From a virus, in the IMG/VR virus record IMGVR_UViG_3300034063_001448, positions 1 to 29,199 of that record: 29,199 nucleotides of DNA; one strand, written 5' to 3'. Below the pieces are notes generated by a model. That model did no database searches. It saw nothing but the letters and a program-made list of their open reading frames with translations, and was not told the DNA's origin. Within the stretch, counting starts at the first letter, position 1, and each line of letters begins with the position of its first letter. Positions 17,160 through 24,796 of the stretch are shown here, piece by piece. The position numbers and the translations under genes were made by a program.

Positions 17160-19358
17160 ATGTCTGTTCCTCTACTATCTCCAGGCGTATTAGTCAGGGA
17201 GGTTGATTTAACGGTAGGAAGAGCTGATAATGTACTAGATAACATTGGAGCAATTGCAGGTCCTTTCGCACTTGGTCCAGTTGAAGATGCAATTGATATT
17301 ACCACAGAAAACGAACTAATTAAAGTATTCGGAAAACCTCTTTCAACAGATGCTCAGTATGAGTACTGGATGAGTTGCTCCTCTTTCTTAAGTTACGGTG
17401 GAGTACTTAAAGTTGCAAGAGTTGATGGCGATAATTTAGTCAACGCTAACGCAATTCGCAACTCCTCTGGTGTTTCTACAGCAGGAGAACCTTTACTTAA
17501 AATCAAGAACTTTGATGACTATGAGGCAAACTATGCCGATGATATTGCAAATTACATTTTTGCTGCAAAAAATCCAGGTTCTTGGGCAAACAATCTTAAA
17601 GTCTGTGTAATTGATGATAAAGCAGATCAGATTCTAACAGTTGGATCTGCAGTTACAACAATGGCAACAGTTGGTATGGGTCTTACAACGACTCTTACTA
17701 ATGTACCCTCTGCTGGAATTGGTACAACATCAAACTTCAATGGTTATCTAAAAGGTATTATTACTGGCGTTGGTGCTAGCACAGTTGATGTAAAGATTAC
17801 CTCTTTAGTTTCTACTACTGGTACAGAGACTCCAATAACTTATGCACCAAAGTCACAACTGCAGTCATTTAAAGCAGCAACTGGTGGTGGTAATTTAACG
17901 GTAAGTCTTATTACTAGTGCAGGTGTTGCAACAACTTCTACCACAATCAATACCGGTACTAATCCAATCCGTGACTGGTATGATCAACAAGTACTGCAGT
18001 TAGAAAATACTGCAATTTTCTGGAACTCAATTGCACCAAAACCCGGTACGTCACAATATGCAGCAAATAGAAATGGAAAGAGTGATGAGATTCACGTAGT
18101 AGTTGTAGATGATACCGGAACAGTTACTGGAATTCAAGGAAACCTTCTCGAAAAGTTCACTGGACTTTCCAAGGCAACTGATGCTATTTCTGCGGTCAAT
18201 TCGCCACAAAAAATCTGGTGGAAAAATTATCTTGCAGTTTATTCAAGTTATGTTTATGTTGGAGACAACCCATCCGATGAACTGAACTTAAATGAGCCTG
18301 TTGTTGCAACAGGATTCTCTACTGCATTTACCGAATATACAAATTCTCAAGGTCTTTGGAACAAGGATGTTCAAGATAAAACCTACAGTGCCCTTGGAAA
18401 CGTAACTTACACCCTAAATGGTGGCAAAGATTATGCTGATAATGGTGGAATGACAGCATCTCTTGGAGATCTGTTTACTGCATATAATCTCTTCTCTAAT
18501 AAGGATGAAATTGAAGTTGATTACTTAATCATGGGTCCTGGTTTGGGTAATAAGTTTGAGTCTCAAGCAAAAGCACAACATTTGATTTCTATTGCAAATT
18601 CAAGAAAGGACTGTATTGCAGTAATTTCTCCTCATCGTGTTGATGTTATTGATATTACCAATTCAGATACTCAAACAGATAATATTCTAGAGTTCTTCTC
18701 ATCACTTCCTTCTTCATCTTATGCAATATTTGATTCTGGTTATAAGTACACATTTGATAGATTTAACAATAGGTTCCGTTGGATTCCTTGCAACCCAGAT
18801 GTTGCTGGTCTCTGTGTAAGAACTTCTATTGTTGCTTATCCTTGGTTCTCTCCTGCAGGTCAGCAGAGAGGTATCTTAAACAATGCAATCAAACTTGCAT
18901 ACAATCCAAACAAAGCACAGAGAGATCAACTTTATCCACAAAGAATTAACGCAATCGTTAATCAACCTGGTATTGGTATTCTCCTCTTTGGTGACAAAAC
19001 TGCTCTTGGATATGCTTCAGCATTCGACAGAATCAACGTTCGTCGCCTATTCCTTACCGTTGAACAAGCACTTCAAAGATCTGCTCAGGCACAACTCTTC
19101 GAACTCAACGACGAAATTACAAGAGCAAACTTTAGAAACATTGTTGAACCATACCTCCGCGATGTTCAGGCAAAGCGTGGTCTTTATGGATTCTTAGTAG
19201 TCTGCGATGCATCAAACAACACACCTGATGTTATTGACAACAATGAATTTAGAGCAGACATTTTCCTGAAACCTGCCAAGTCTATTAACTATGTAACTCT
19301 TACTTTTGTTGCAACAAGAACTGGTGTTGCATTTGAAGAAGTTGCTGGTACTGTTTGA
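17160..19358 (+). CDS. 18: Tail sheath protein gp18
   Basis: 732 residues; T4 gp18 has 659. The subunits form the contractile sheath around the tube. The N-terminus SVPLLSPGVLVREVDLTVGR and the C-terminal half from about 580 (AYNPNKAQRDQLYPQRINAI, then GILLFGDKTALGYASAFDRI, NVRRLFLTVEQAL, FRADIFLKPAKSINYVTLTF) are strong sheath signatures. The C-terminal part carries the inner domain that polymerises on the tube. The central region (about 160-270) is Thr/Ser/Gly-rich and longer than in T4, probably an outward-facing insertion. Preceded by a late box and GGAG; gp19 follows after 35 bases. Confidence 0.95.
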   Translation: MSVPLLSPGVLVREVDLTVGRADNVLDNIGAIAGPFALGPVEDAIDITTENELIKVFGKPLSTDAQYEYWMSCSSFLSYGGVLKVARVDGDNLVNANAIRNSSGVSTAGEPLLKIKNFDDYEANYADDIANYIFAAKNPGSWANNLKVCVIDDKADQILTVGSAVTTMATVGMGLTTTLTNVPSAGIGTTSNFNGYLKGIITGVGASTVDVKITSLVSTTGTETPITYAPKSQLQSFKAATGGGNLTVSLITSAGVATTSTTINTGTNPIRDWYDQQVLQLENTAIFWNSIAPKPGTSQYAANRNGKSDEIHVVVVDDTGTVTGIQGNLLEKFTGLSKATDAISAVNSPQKIWWKNYLAVYSSYVYVGDNPSDELNLNEPVVATGFSTAFTEYTNSQGLWNKDVQDKTYSALGNVTYTLNGGKDYADNGGMTASLGDLFTAYNLFSNKDEIEVDYLIMGPGLGNKFESQAKAQHLISIANSRKDCIAVISPHRVDVIDITNSDTQTDNILEFFSSLPSSSYAIFDSGYKYTFDRFNNRFRWIPCNPDVAGLCVRTSIVAYPWFSPAGQQRGILNNAIKLAYNPNKAQRDQLYPQRINAIVNQPGIGILLFGDKTALGYASAFDRINVRRLFLTVEQALQRSAQAQLFELNDEITRANFRNIVEPYLRDVQAKRGLYGFLVVCDASNNTPDVIDNNEFRADIFLKPAKSINYVTLTFVATRTGVAFEEVAGTV

Positions 19359-19393
19359 TTTTAATTAAAACAAAAACAAGGAGGAACTAAAAA

Positions 19394-19978
19394 ATGGCAA
19401 ACACTATTCAGGATTTTAAATCAGCACTCAATGGTGGCGGAGCACGCCCCAATCTATTTGAGGTAACAATCCCATCTCCACCTGCAGGAGTAAACCTTAC
19501 TGAAGATTTCCCAATCTTATGTAAGGCAGCAGCTCTGCCAGCATCAAACATTGCATCAATTGATGTTCCCTTTAGAGGGAGAATTTTTAAAGTTGCTGGT
19601 GACAGAACATTTGACACTTGGACTGTTACTATTATCAACGACCAAGATTTCAATATTAGAAATGCAATGGAAAGGTGGATGCAATCAATTGGTCAATATG
19701 GTGATGGAAGTGGTTTTACAGATCCAGCAGATTACATGTCAACTGCTTTTGTTAAACAGTTTAAGAGAGGGAAGTCAAATGTAGGATTTAATACCCCATT
19801 TGGTTCTGGATTAGAAGTTGCAGCAAACTACAAATTCTATGATATTTTTCCAACAAATATTGCTGCTATTGATCTTTCATATGACTCCTCTGATACCATC
19901 GAAGAGTTTACTGTAGAGTTCCAAGTTCAATACTGGACTCCTCTTGGTGCTGTTGCAGAAACAACTGCTTCTTCATAA
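19394..19978 (+). CDS. 19: Tail tube protein gp19
   Basis: 194 residues; T4 gp19 has 163. It forms the inner tail tube through which DNA passes. The N-terminus NTIQDFKSALNGGGARPNLF and the later RTFDTWTVTIINDQDFNIRN followed by MERWMQSIGQYG are standard for T4-like tube proteins. It has a strong ribosome binding site, AAGGAGG at 19378-19384, nine bases before the ATG, the best in the window, fitting a very abundant protein. There is no late box directly before it, so it is probably transcribed with gp18. Confidence 0.94.
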   Translation: MANTIQDFKSALNGGGARPNLFEVTIPSPPAGVNLTEDFPILCKAAALPASNIASIDVPFRGRIFKVAGDRTFDTWTVTIINDQDFNIRNAMERWMQSIGQYGDGSGFTDPADYMSTAFVKQFKRGKSNVGFNTPFGSGLEVAANYKFYDIFPTNIAAIDLSYDSSDTIEEFTVEFQVQYWTPLGAVAETTASS

Positions 19979-19991
19979 GGTTTATTTTTAT

Positions 19992-19999
19992 AATAAATA
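19992..19999 (+). promoter_or_regulatory. Late promoter box upstream of gp20
   Basis: AATAAATA in the 50-base gap between gp19 and gp20, 29 bases before the portal start. The surrounding sequence TATAATAAATAGT also contains a TATAAT, but the AATAAATA spacing agrees with the other late boxes in this window. Confidence 0.62.
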
Positions 20000-20028
20000 G
20001 TCTAAAGATTAAAGTTAAAAAATAAATT

Positions 20029-21717
20029 ATGGCGAAACTGTTTGGTTTTTCGATTGAAGATAACGAACCATTATCTCCCGGTGTTGTTTCCCCCGTTCCT
20101 CCAAATAATGAGGACGGGGTTGATCATTACCTGAGTAGTGGTTTTTTTGGTTCGTATGTAGATATTGAAGGGGTATATAGAACAGAATTTGATCTTATTA
20201 AAAGATATCGTGAGATGGCACTTCATCCTGAGTGTGACAGTGCTATTGAAGATATTGTAAATGAGGCAATTGTATCAGATACTAATGATAGTCCCGTTCA
20301 GATTGATTTAGATAATCTAAACGCAAGTGACGGTATCAAGAAAAAAATTAGACAAGAATTTAAATACATCTTAGAACTTTTAGATTTTGATAAAAAGTCT
20401 CACGAAATCTATAGAAACTGGTATGTTGATGGAAGACTTTACTATCACAAAGTTGTAGATTTAAAGAATCCTGAGGCAGGAATACAAGAACTGAGATACA
20501 TCGACGCAATGAAAATGCGTTATGTTCGACAGGCAATTAAAAAAGAAGATAACAAATACAGAGTCTCAAATAGAAATATTGATAATCCAATGGATTATGC
20601 TTTTCCTGAGATTGAAGAATACTTCATCTATGAGCCAAAAATGACCTATCCAACAGGAACACCAGCTCCTGGAACTTTGGGTGGTTCAAATGCTGGCGTC
20701 AAGATGACAAAAGATTCGATTACTTATTGTACATCGGGTCTTGTAGATAGAAATAAGGGATCAACTCTTTCATATCTTCATAAAGCAATCAAATCACTTA
20801 ATCAACTTCGTATGATTGAGGATTCACTCGTCATCTATCGTTTATCTCGTGCCCCTGAAAGAAGAATTTTCTACATTGATGTAGGCAATCTTCCAAAGGT
20901 AAAAGCAGAGCAATATCTCAGAGATGTTATGATGAGATATCGCAATAAACTTGTATATGATGCAAGTACAGGCGAAGTTCGTGATGATAAGAAATTTATG
21001 GCAATGCTTGAGGATTTCTGGTTACCAAGAAGAGAAGGTGGTAGAGGAACTGAAATCTCAACACTTCCTGGTGGACAGAACCTTGGAGAGATTACTGATA
21101 TTGAGTACTTCAAAAAGAAACTTTATCGTTCTCTAAATGTTCCACCATCAAGAATGGATGGAGAAGGTGGATTTAATCTTGGTCGCTCATCAGAAATTCT
21201 GAGAGATGAAGTTAAGTTTAGTAAGTTTGTTGCTCGTTTGAGAAAGAGATTCTCATATATGTTTAGTGATATGCTTAGAACTCAATTGATTCTCAAAAAT
21301 ATCATTACACCAGAAGATTGGGCAAAGATGGATGAGCATATTCAGTATGACTTCCTATATGATAATCACTTTGCAGAACTTAAGGATGCAGAATTATTGA
21401 ACGAAAGACTGGGTATGGTTCAGGTTGCAGAACCTTATGTTGGTAAGTATTTTTCCCAAGATTATGTGAGACGTAAGATTCTTCGTCAAACTGACATGGA
21501 AATTATTGAGCAAGATGCTCTTATCAAAAAAGAAATTGAAGAAGGTTTAATTCCAGATCCAAACCAACCAGTTGATCCACAAACAGGACTTCCACTAGAT
21601 CAAACTGCTCAAATGGATCTTGGTCAACCAGTAATGGAACCTGACTTGAGAAATCAAGAAAAGGCAAATGAAGTTAATGCAAAAGCAATGGAAATGCCCA
21701 AGGGTGGTGAGATATAA
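20029..21717 (+). CDS. 20: Portal vertex protein gp20
   Basis: 562 residues; T4 gp20 has 524. Twelve copies form the portal at one head vertex, the starting point of head assembly and the docking site of gp17. Recognised from YREMALHPECDSAIEDIVNE, NWYVDGRLYYHKV, LVDRNKGSTLSYLHKAIKSL, LSRAPERRIFYIDVGNLPK and YRSLNVPPSRM. This is the g20 marker widely used for marine cyanomyovirus diversity. The C-terminus is Pro/Gln-rich (PDPNQPVDPQTGLPLDQTAQ), a probably flexible tail. A late box precedes it, and the next late box overlaps its stop codon. Confidence 0.95.
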   Translation: MAKLFGFSIEDNEPLSPGVVSPVPPNNEDGVDHYLSSGFFGSYVDIEGVYRTEFDLIKRYREMALHPECDSAIEDIVNEAIVSDTNDSPVQIDLDNLNASDGIKKKIRQEFKYILELLDFDKKSHEIYRNWYVDGRLYYHKVVDLKNPEAGIQELRYIDAMKMRYVRQAIKKEDNKYRVSNRNIDNPMDYAFPEIEEYFIYEPKMTYPTGTPAPGTLGGSNAGVKMTKDSITYCTSGLVDRNKGSTLSYLHKAIKSLNQLRMIEDSLVIYRLSRAPERRIFYIDVGNLPKVKAEQYLRDVMMRYRNKLVYDASTGEVRDDKKFMAMLEDFWLPRREGGRGTEISTLPGGQNLGEITDIEYFKKKLYRSLNVPPSRMDGEGGFNLGRSSEILRDEVKFSKFVARLRKRFSYMFSDMLRTQLILKNIITPEDWAKMDEHIQYDFLYDNHFAELKDAELLNERLGMVQVAEPYVGKYFSQDYVRRKILRQTDMEIIEQDALIKKEIEEGLIPDPNQPVDPQTGLPLDQTAQMDLGQPVMEPDLRNQEKANEVNAKAMEMPKGGEI

Positions 21718-21720
21718 ATA
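21713..21720 (+). promoter_or_regulatory. Late promoter box overlapping the gp20 stop codon
   Basis: TATAAATA, a perfect T4 late box, includes the TAA stop codon of gp20 (21715-21717). It lies 28 bases before the gp67-like ATG and would drive the head-core cluster. Confidence 0.7.
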
Positions 21721-21748
21721 AAAACGATTACTAATTGGAATCTTAACA

Positions 21749-21907
21749 ATGGATGATTTACTGGATATGATTGCTACTGACGAATCACCTTCTCAGATTA
21801 GTGATAAGATCAAAGATCTTTTGTTTGCAAAAGCAGCGGAAAAAATTGATGATTTTCGACCTGCAGTAGCAAATTCAATGTTCAATAGCGAAACAGAAGA
21901 AGAATGA
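21749..21907 (+). CDS. gp67-like prohead core protein (52 aa)
   Basis: A short frame, MDDLLDMIATDESPSQISDK through DLLFAKAAEKIDDFRPAVAN, ending in acidic ETEEE. It occupies the place of T4 gene 67 directly after the portal gene. The pattern 'short acidic N-terminus, then LFAKAAxxID..RPxVAxxMF' is like the T4 gp67 segment LFAEAMAARTIDLIKEEKIAIARNF. T4 gp67 (80 residues) is a prohead core protein with an acidic tail that is cut by gp21. Here the acidic tail is nearly absent, while gp22 carries a long acidic run. The start is 29 bases after the late box, and the stop overlaps the next ATG (ATGA). The homology is a motif-level judgement. Confidence 0.68.
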   Translation: MDDLLDMIATDESPSQISDKIKDLLFAKAAEKIDDFRPAVANSMFNSETEEE

Positions 21908-22224
21908 AATCTTTTAAGCAGTTCATCTCAGAGTCTGTAAATATTTCTGGAGACTTTACCGGAAATCTTTACATTAATTCTTCCCAACCAGAGCAACAAT
22001 CTGTTGGTGAAGGATACGTTGCAGATGTGCTGTGGAACGGAAGTCTTTACAGAATGGAATTAGTTACTAAAACAGGAATTCCTTCAACAAGAGAACTTGG
22101 TGAGCAATTGCAGTCTAATTATCCCGGAGCGGTTGTTCATCAGATTTATCCCGTAATAGAGAAGAATTTAAATATCAAAAACGCACAAAGATACCATCCA
22201 TCAAAACTAGAATGGATTGATTGA
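21904..22224 (+). CDS. 106-aa protein with T4 internal-protein-like N-terminus; candidate injected head protein
   Basis: It begins MKSFKQFISESVNISGDF. The first ten residues match the style of the T4 capsid-targeting sequence (IPIII, MKTYQEFIAE, from memory), and ISE|S fits the gp21 cleavage pattern [I/L]xE. Residues 11-36 are a polar linker. Residues 37-85 (YVADVLWNGSLYRMEL, then PSTRELGEQLQSNYPGAVV) form a compact domain that aligns with residues 476-522 of the 651-residue protein between gp16 and gp17. It overlaps the gp67-like gene by ATGA and lies within the head-core cluster, three genes upstream of gp21. A role as an internal protein that is processed and co-packaged with DNA is inferred, not shown. 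Confidence 0.72.
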   Translation: MKSFKQFISESVNISGDFTGNLYINSSQPEQQSVGEGYVADVLWNGSLYRMELVTKTGIPSTRELGEQLQSNYPGAVVHQIYPVIEKNLNIKNAQRYHPSKLEWID

Positions 22225-22227
22225 TAA

Positions 22228-23502
22228 ATGGCACAGTGGAATAAGACTACCCAAGACTTTTTAAATCAAGAAAGAAGTCTTTTTGAAACATTTAATATTG
22301 CTGACCATTGGGGCAACCAGACAGATTGGAGACCTCAATTTACCAACAACAACAGATTCAAAATATCTCCATATCAAACAGTATTTTTCAATACCTTTCA
22401 GTATGGTAAAGAGACTGATGTATGGGATGAAAGAGTAGTTGGAGTTGGAACTGCATCATTTAATGCAAATGCCAGTAATATTATAATGGAAGTTGGTTCC
22501 ACTACAGGAAGCAAAGTAATTCGCCAAACCAAGAATGTAATGAGATACATTCCCGGTAGAGGTGCAACACTCGCATTCGCAATTCGTCTTGATACACCAC
22601 AGGTAGGTATTCGCAGAAGATTTGGATTGTTTGATGAAAATAATGGTGTTTATTTTGAGGATGATGGGGGGACATATTCTTATGTAATTCGCAGTAGTGT
22701 AACTGGAATTGTTACAGAAACCAGAGTATTCAGAGATGATTGGAATGGTGAAAAGTTTGATGGAAATGGTTGGACTGGAGTAACTGCAGATCCAACAAAA
22801 CAACAAATGATTTCTATCAATTATGAATGGTATGGTGCAGGTATAATTCAATTTGCTTGGTTAATGAAGAATGAGACTATTGCATCTCATACTTTTGAGA
22901 ACTCAAATACCAATCCAGGAGTTTGGTGTTCTACTCCATTCTTACCAATTAGACTTGAAATAGAAAATGTAACTGGTGTTGCAGGAACTCATTACATGTA
23001 TCAGGGTTCTAATTCTCTTATTCAGGAAGGAGAACCAGAGAAACTTGGAACTCTTTTGAGCATATCAAATCCCATCACAGGGACAACGATGACATCCGCA
23101 AATACATTCTATCCAATTATAAGTCTTCGTTTGAAATCTAATAATCTAACTGGTGTAATGCTCTTGAGATCATTACAGGCAGCAACTGATGACAATACGA
23201 ATGTTTATTGGCAACTTCTACAAAATGCAACACTGACTGGAGGAACTTGGGTAAATCATCCCGATCCAAACTCTTTTATGCAGTATAATATTACTCAAAC
23301 TGCAGTGTCTGGTGGAAGTGATCTTTTGAGTGGTTTTGTAATTAATGGTAGTGGTGCGTTAGTTGATCTTGATGTTAGAGCAGCACTTCAGTTAGGTAGA
23401 AGTGGTATTGGAACAATTAGTGATACTTATACTCTTGTTTGTGCAAGTCCTAATACTAACAAAAAGGCACTTGCAGTTCTGAACTGGATTGAACAAAGAT
23501 AA
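22228..23502 (+). CDS. Virion structural protein, beta-rich (424 aa), between portal and protease genes
   Basis: No T4 counterpart. The N-terminus MAQWNKTTQDFLNQERSLFE is followed by a part rich in aromatic and beta residues (MRYIPGRGATLAFAIRLDTP, RRRFGLFDENNGVYFEDDGG, DDWNGEKFDGNGWTG, ISINYEWYGAGIIQFAW). This RxGxFDxxxGxxF...W.GxxxDG pattern occurs in several tailed-phage structural proteins and suggests a jelly-roll or lectin-like sandwich (inference). It has no signal peptide or membrane segment. Placement among head genes points to a head decoration or head fibre. It starts three bases after the 106-residue gene. A late box follows its stop. Confidence 0.7.
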   Translation: MAQWNKTTQDFLNQERSLFETFNIADHWGNQTDWRPQFTNNNRFKISPYQTVFFNTFQYGKETDVWDERVVGVGTASFNANASNIIMEVGSTTGSKVIRQTKNVMRYIPGRGATLAFAIRLDTPQVGIRRRFGLFDENNGVYFEDDGGTYSYVIRSSVTGIVTETRVFRDDWNGEKFDGNGWTGVTADPTKQQMISINYEWYGAGIIQFAWLMKNETIASHTFENSNTNPGVWCSTPFLPIRLEIENVTGVAGTHYMYQGSNSLIQEGEPEKLGTLLSISNPITGTTMTSANTFYPIISLRLKSNNLTGVMLLRSLQAATDDNTNVYWQLLQNATLTGGTWVNHPDPNSFMQYNITQTAVSGGSDLLSGFVINGSGALVDLDVRAALQLGRSGIGTISDTYTLVCASPNTNKKALAVLNWIEQR

Positions 23503-23505
23503 ACT

Positions 23506-23513
23506 AATAAATA
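23506..23513 (+). promoter_or_regulatory. Late promoter box upstream of the 183-aa virion protein
   Basis: AATAAATA just after the stop of the 424-residue gene, 25 bases before the next ATG. CTAATAAATAACTAATAAA contains two near repeats of CTAATAAA; the first one carries the full box. Confidence 0.62.
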
Positions 23514-23538
23514 ACTAATAAACTGTATCATAAGAATA

Positions 23539-24090
23539 ATGGCGCATAGACCAGTTGGGGCGGGTTCCTCATTTACATTTACTGCAGGTGCTGCAACAAC
23601 ATCATCTGCTTTTACGGTACAATCTAGTGTTTTGAGAGTAGTTGCAGTTGGTGGTTCTGCCCACGTTGCAATTGGAGTTACTCCTGCAGCAACTAATACC
23701 GATTATTATGTTCCTGCAGGTGATACGGTAACTTTAGGATTAACTAGAGCATCGAATAGAGTTGTTGGAGTAACAACAGGAACAACAACAATTGTTACTG
23801 TTCCAGAAGGAACTCAAGTTCCATTTGCAGTTGGTGATTATGTAACTCTAACTGCTACTGGTCAGTCATATTATAACTTTACTCACCAACAAGTTTTATC
23901 GATTGATAACTCTGTCGGTTTTGATGGATATTTCCAAACAAGAATGACTGTAAATTACAATTCAAGTGGAATTGTAACAGCATTCTCTGCAGCAGATGCA
24001 TCAGTTGTTGTTTCTAACAAGATTTCTGCATACGGAGTCGGTTCAGGAACACTTCACTTCCAACAAGTACAAATCACAGGTCAAGCATAA
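23539..24090 (+). CDS. Small beta-rich virion protein (183 aa), possible head decoration
   Basis: It starts MAHRPVGAGSSFTFTAGAAT and is rich in Thr, Val, Gly and Ala with short alternating strands (VLRVVAVGGSAHVAIGVTP, YYVPAGDTVTLGL). The N-terminal part (1-75) with its YYVPAGDTVTL segment resembles small capsid- or tail-associated beta proteins of tailed phages. It has no cysteine and no signal peptide. It has its own late box and its stop overlaps gp21 (TAATG), so it is produced with the protease. Position and composition suggest a capsid decoration or fibre-like protein working with the 424-residue neighbour; this is inference. Confidence 0.68.
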   Translation: MAHRPVGAGSSFTFTAGAATTSSAFTVQSSVLRVVAVGGSAHVAIGVTPAATNTDYYVPAGDTVTLGLTRASNRVVGVTTGTTTIVTVPEGTQVPFAVGDYVTLTATGQSYYNFTHQQVLSIDNSVGFDGYFQTRMTVNYNSSGIVTAFSAADASVVVSNKISAYGVGSGTLHFQQVQITGQA

Positions 24091-24740
24091 TGAAACTCAT
24101 TACCGAAGAAATCGAATCAGTAGAAGTTCTTACCGAAACGGTCAACGGTAAGAAGACTCTTTATATTCAAGGACCTTTTCTACAGACTGAAGTTGTAAAC
24201 AGAAACGGTAGAATGTATCGTTTACCTGTCATGGAAAGAGAGGTAAAGCGTTACACTGAGCAGTATGTAGAAAAAGGTCGTGCTCTTGGAGAACTTGGAC
24301 ACCCAGATGGTCCAACTGTAAACCTTGATCGTGTTTCTCATAAAATTGTTTCTCTTCAACGTGAAGGAAATAACTTTATCGGTAAAGCACAGATTCTATC
24401 CACTCCAATGGGTAAAATTGCAGAGTCTCTTCTAAAAGAAGGAGTAACTCTTGGTGTTTCTTCTCGTGGTATTGGTTCAGTAAAACCAAACAACGAAGGA
24501 TACACTGAAGTTGGTGAAGACTTTATGCTTGCAACTGCTGCTGATATTGTTGCTGACCCTTCTGCACCTGATGCATTTGTTCAAGGAATTATGGAAGGTA
24601 AAGAGTGGGTTCTTGATGGTGGAATCCTTCGTGAACAATTAGTTGAAAAAACTCAAAAAAGAATTAATACTCTTGTAGATGAAAAACTACTTGAAGAGTA
24701 TAAGTTGAGTTTATTCAATGAGTTTTTAAATTCATTGTAA
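24090..24740 (+). CDS. 21: Prohead core protease gp21
   Basis: 216 residues; T4 gp21 has 212. This serine protease inside the prohead digests the scaffold and trims gp23 and other head proteins after [L/I]xE. Conserved blocks: EVVNRNGRMYRLPVMEREVK (34-53), ALGELGHP with catalytic His71, GVSSRGIGS (122-130) with catalytic Ser at 124 or 125, and ATAADIVADPSAPDAF (149-163), a likely source of the third catalytic residue. These line up with T4 VVNRNKRLY, ALGELNHP and GVSSRGLGS. The N-terminus MKLITE also ends in an ITE site that could be self-processed. The gp22 late boxes follow 10 bases after the stop. Confidence 0.94.
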   Translation: MKLITEEIESVEVLTETVNGKKTLYIQGPFLQTEVVNRNGRMYRLPVMEREVKRYTEQYVEKGRALGELGHPDGPTVNLDRVSHKIVSLQREGNNFIGKAQILSTPMGKIAESLLKEGVTLGVSSRGIGSVKPNNEGYTEVGEDFMLATAADIVADPSAPDAFVQGIMEGKEWVLDGGILREQLVEKTQKRINTLVDEKLLEEYKLSLFNEFLNSL

Positions 24741-24750
24741 TTTATTAAAT

Positions 24751-24762
24751 TATAAATAAATA
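24751..24762 (+). promoter_or_regulatory. Tandem overlapping late promoter boxes upstream of gp22
   Basis: TATAAATA at 24751-24758 overlaps AATAAATA at 24755-24762, giving two late boxes four bases apart. GGAG at 24786-24789 is the ribosome binding site, seven bases before the gp22 ATG. No perfect box lies before gp23, so this doubled element may supply transcripts for both scaffold and major capsid. Confidence 0.72.
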
Positions 24763-24796
24763 TAGTTTATAACCAAAGGTTAAACGGAGAGTTCAA

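Noticed and set aside
19359-19370. 12-base palindrome TTTTAATTAAAA between gp18 and gp19
   Set aside because: Only A/T pairs and no loop; too weak for a terminator, and a strong gp19 ribosome binding site follows directly.
22456-22851. Minus-strand frame of 131 codons inside the 424-residue protein gene
   Set aside because: Composition (many Ile, Cys, Tyr, Asn) is that of reversed AT-rich codons. There is no start signal, and every gene here is on the + strand.
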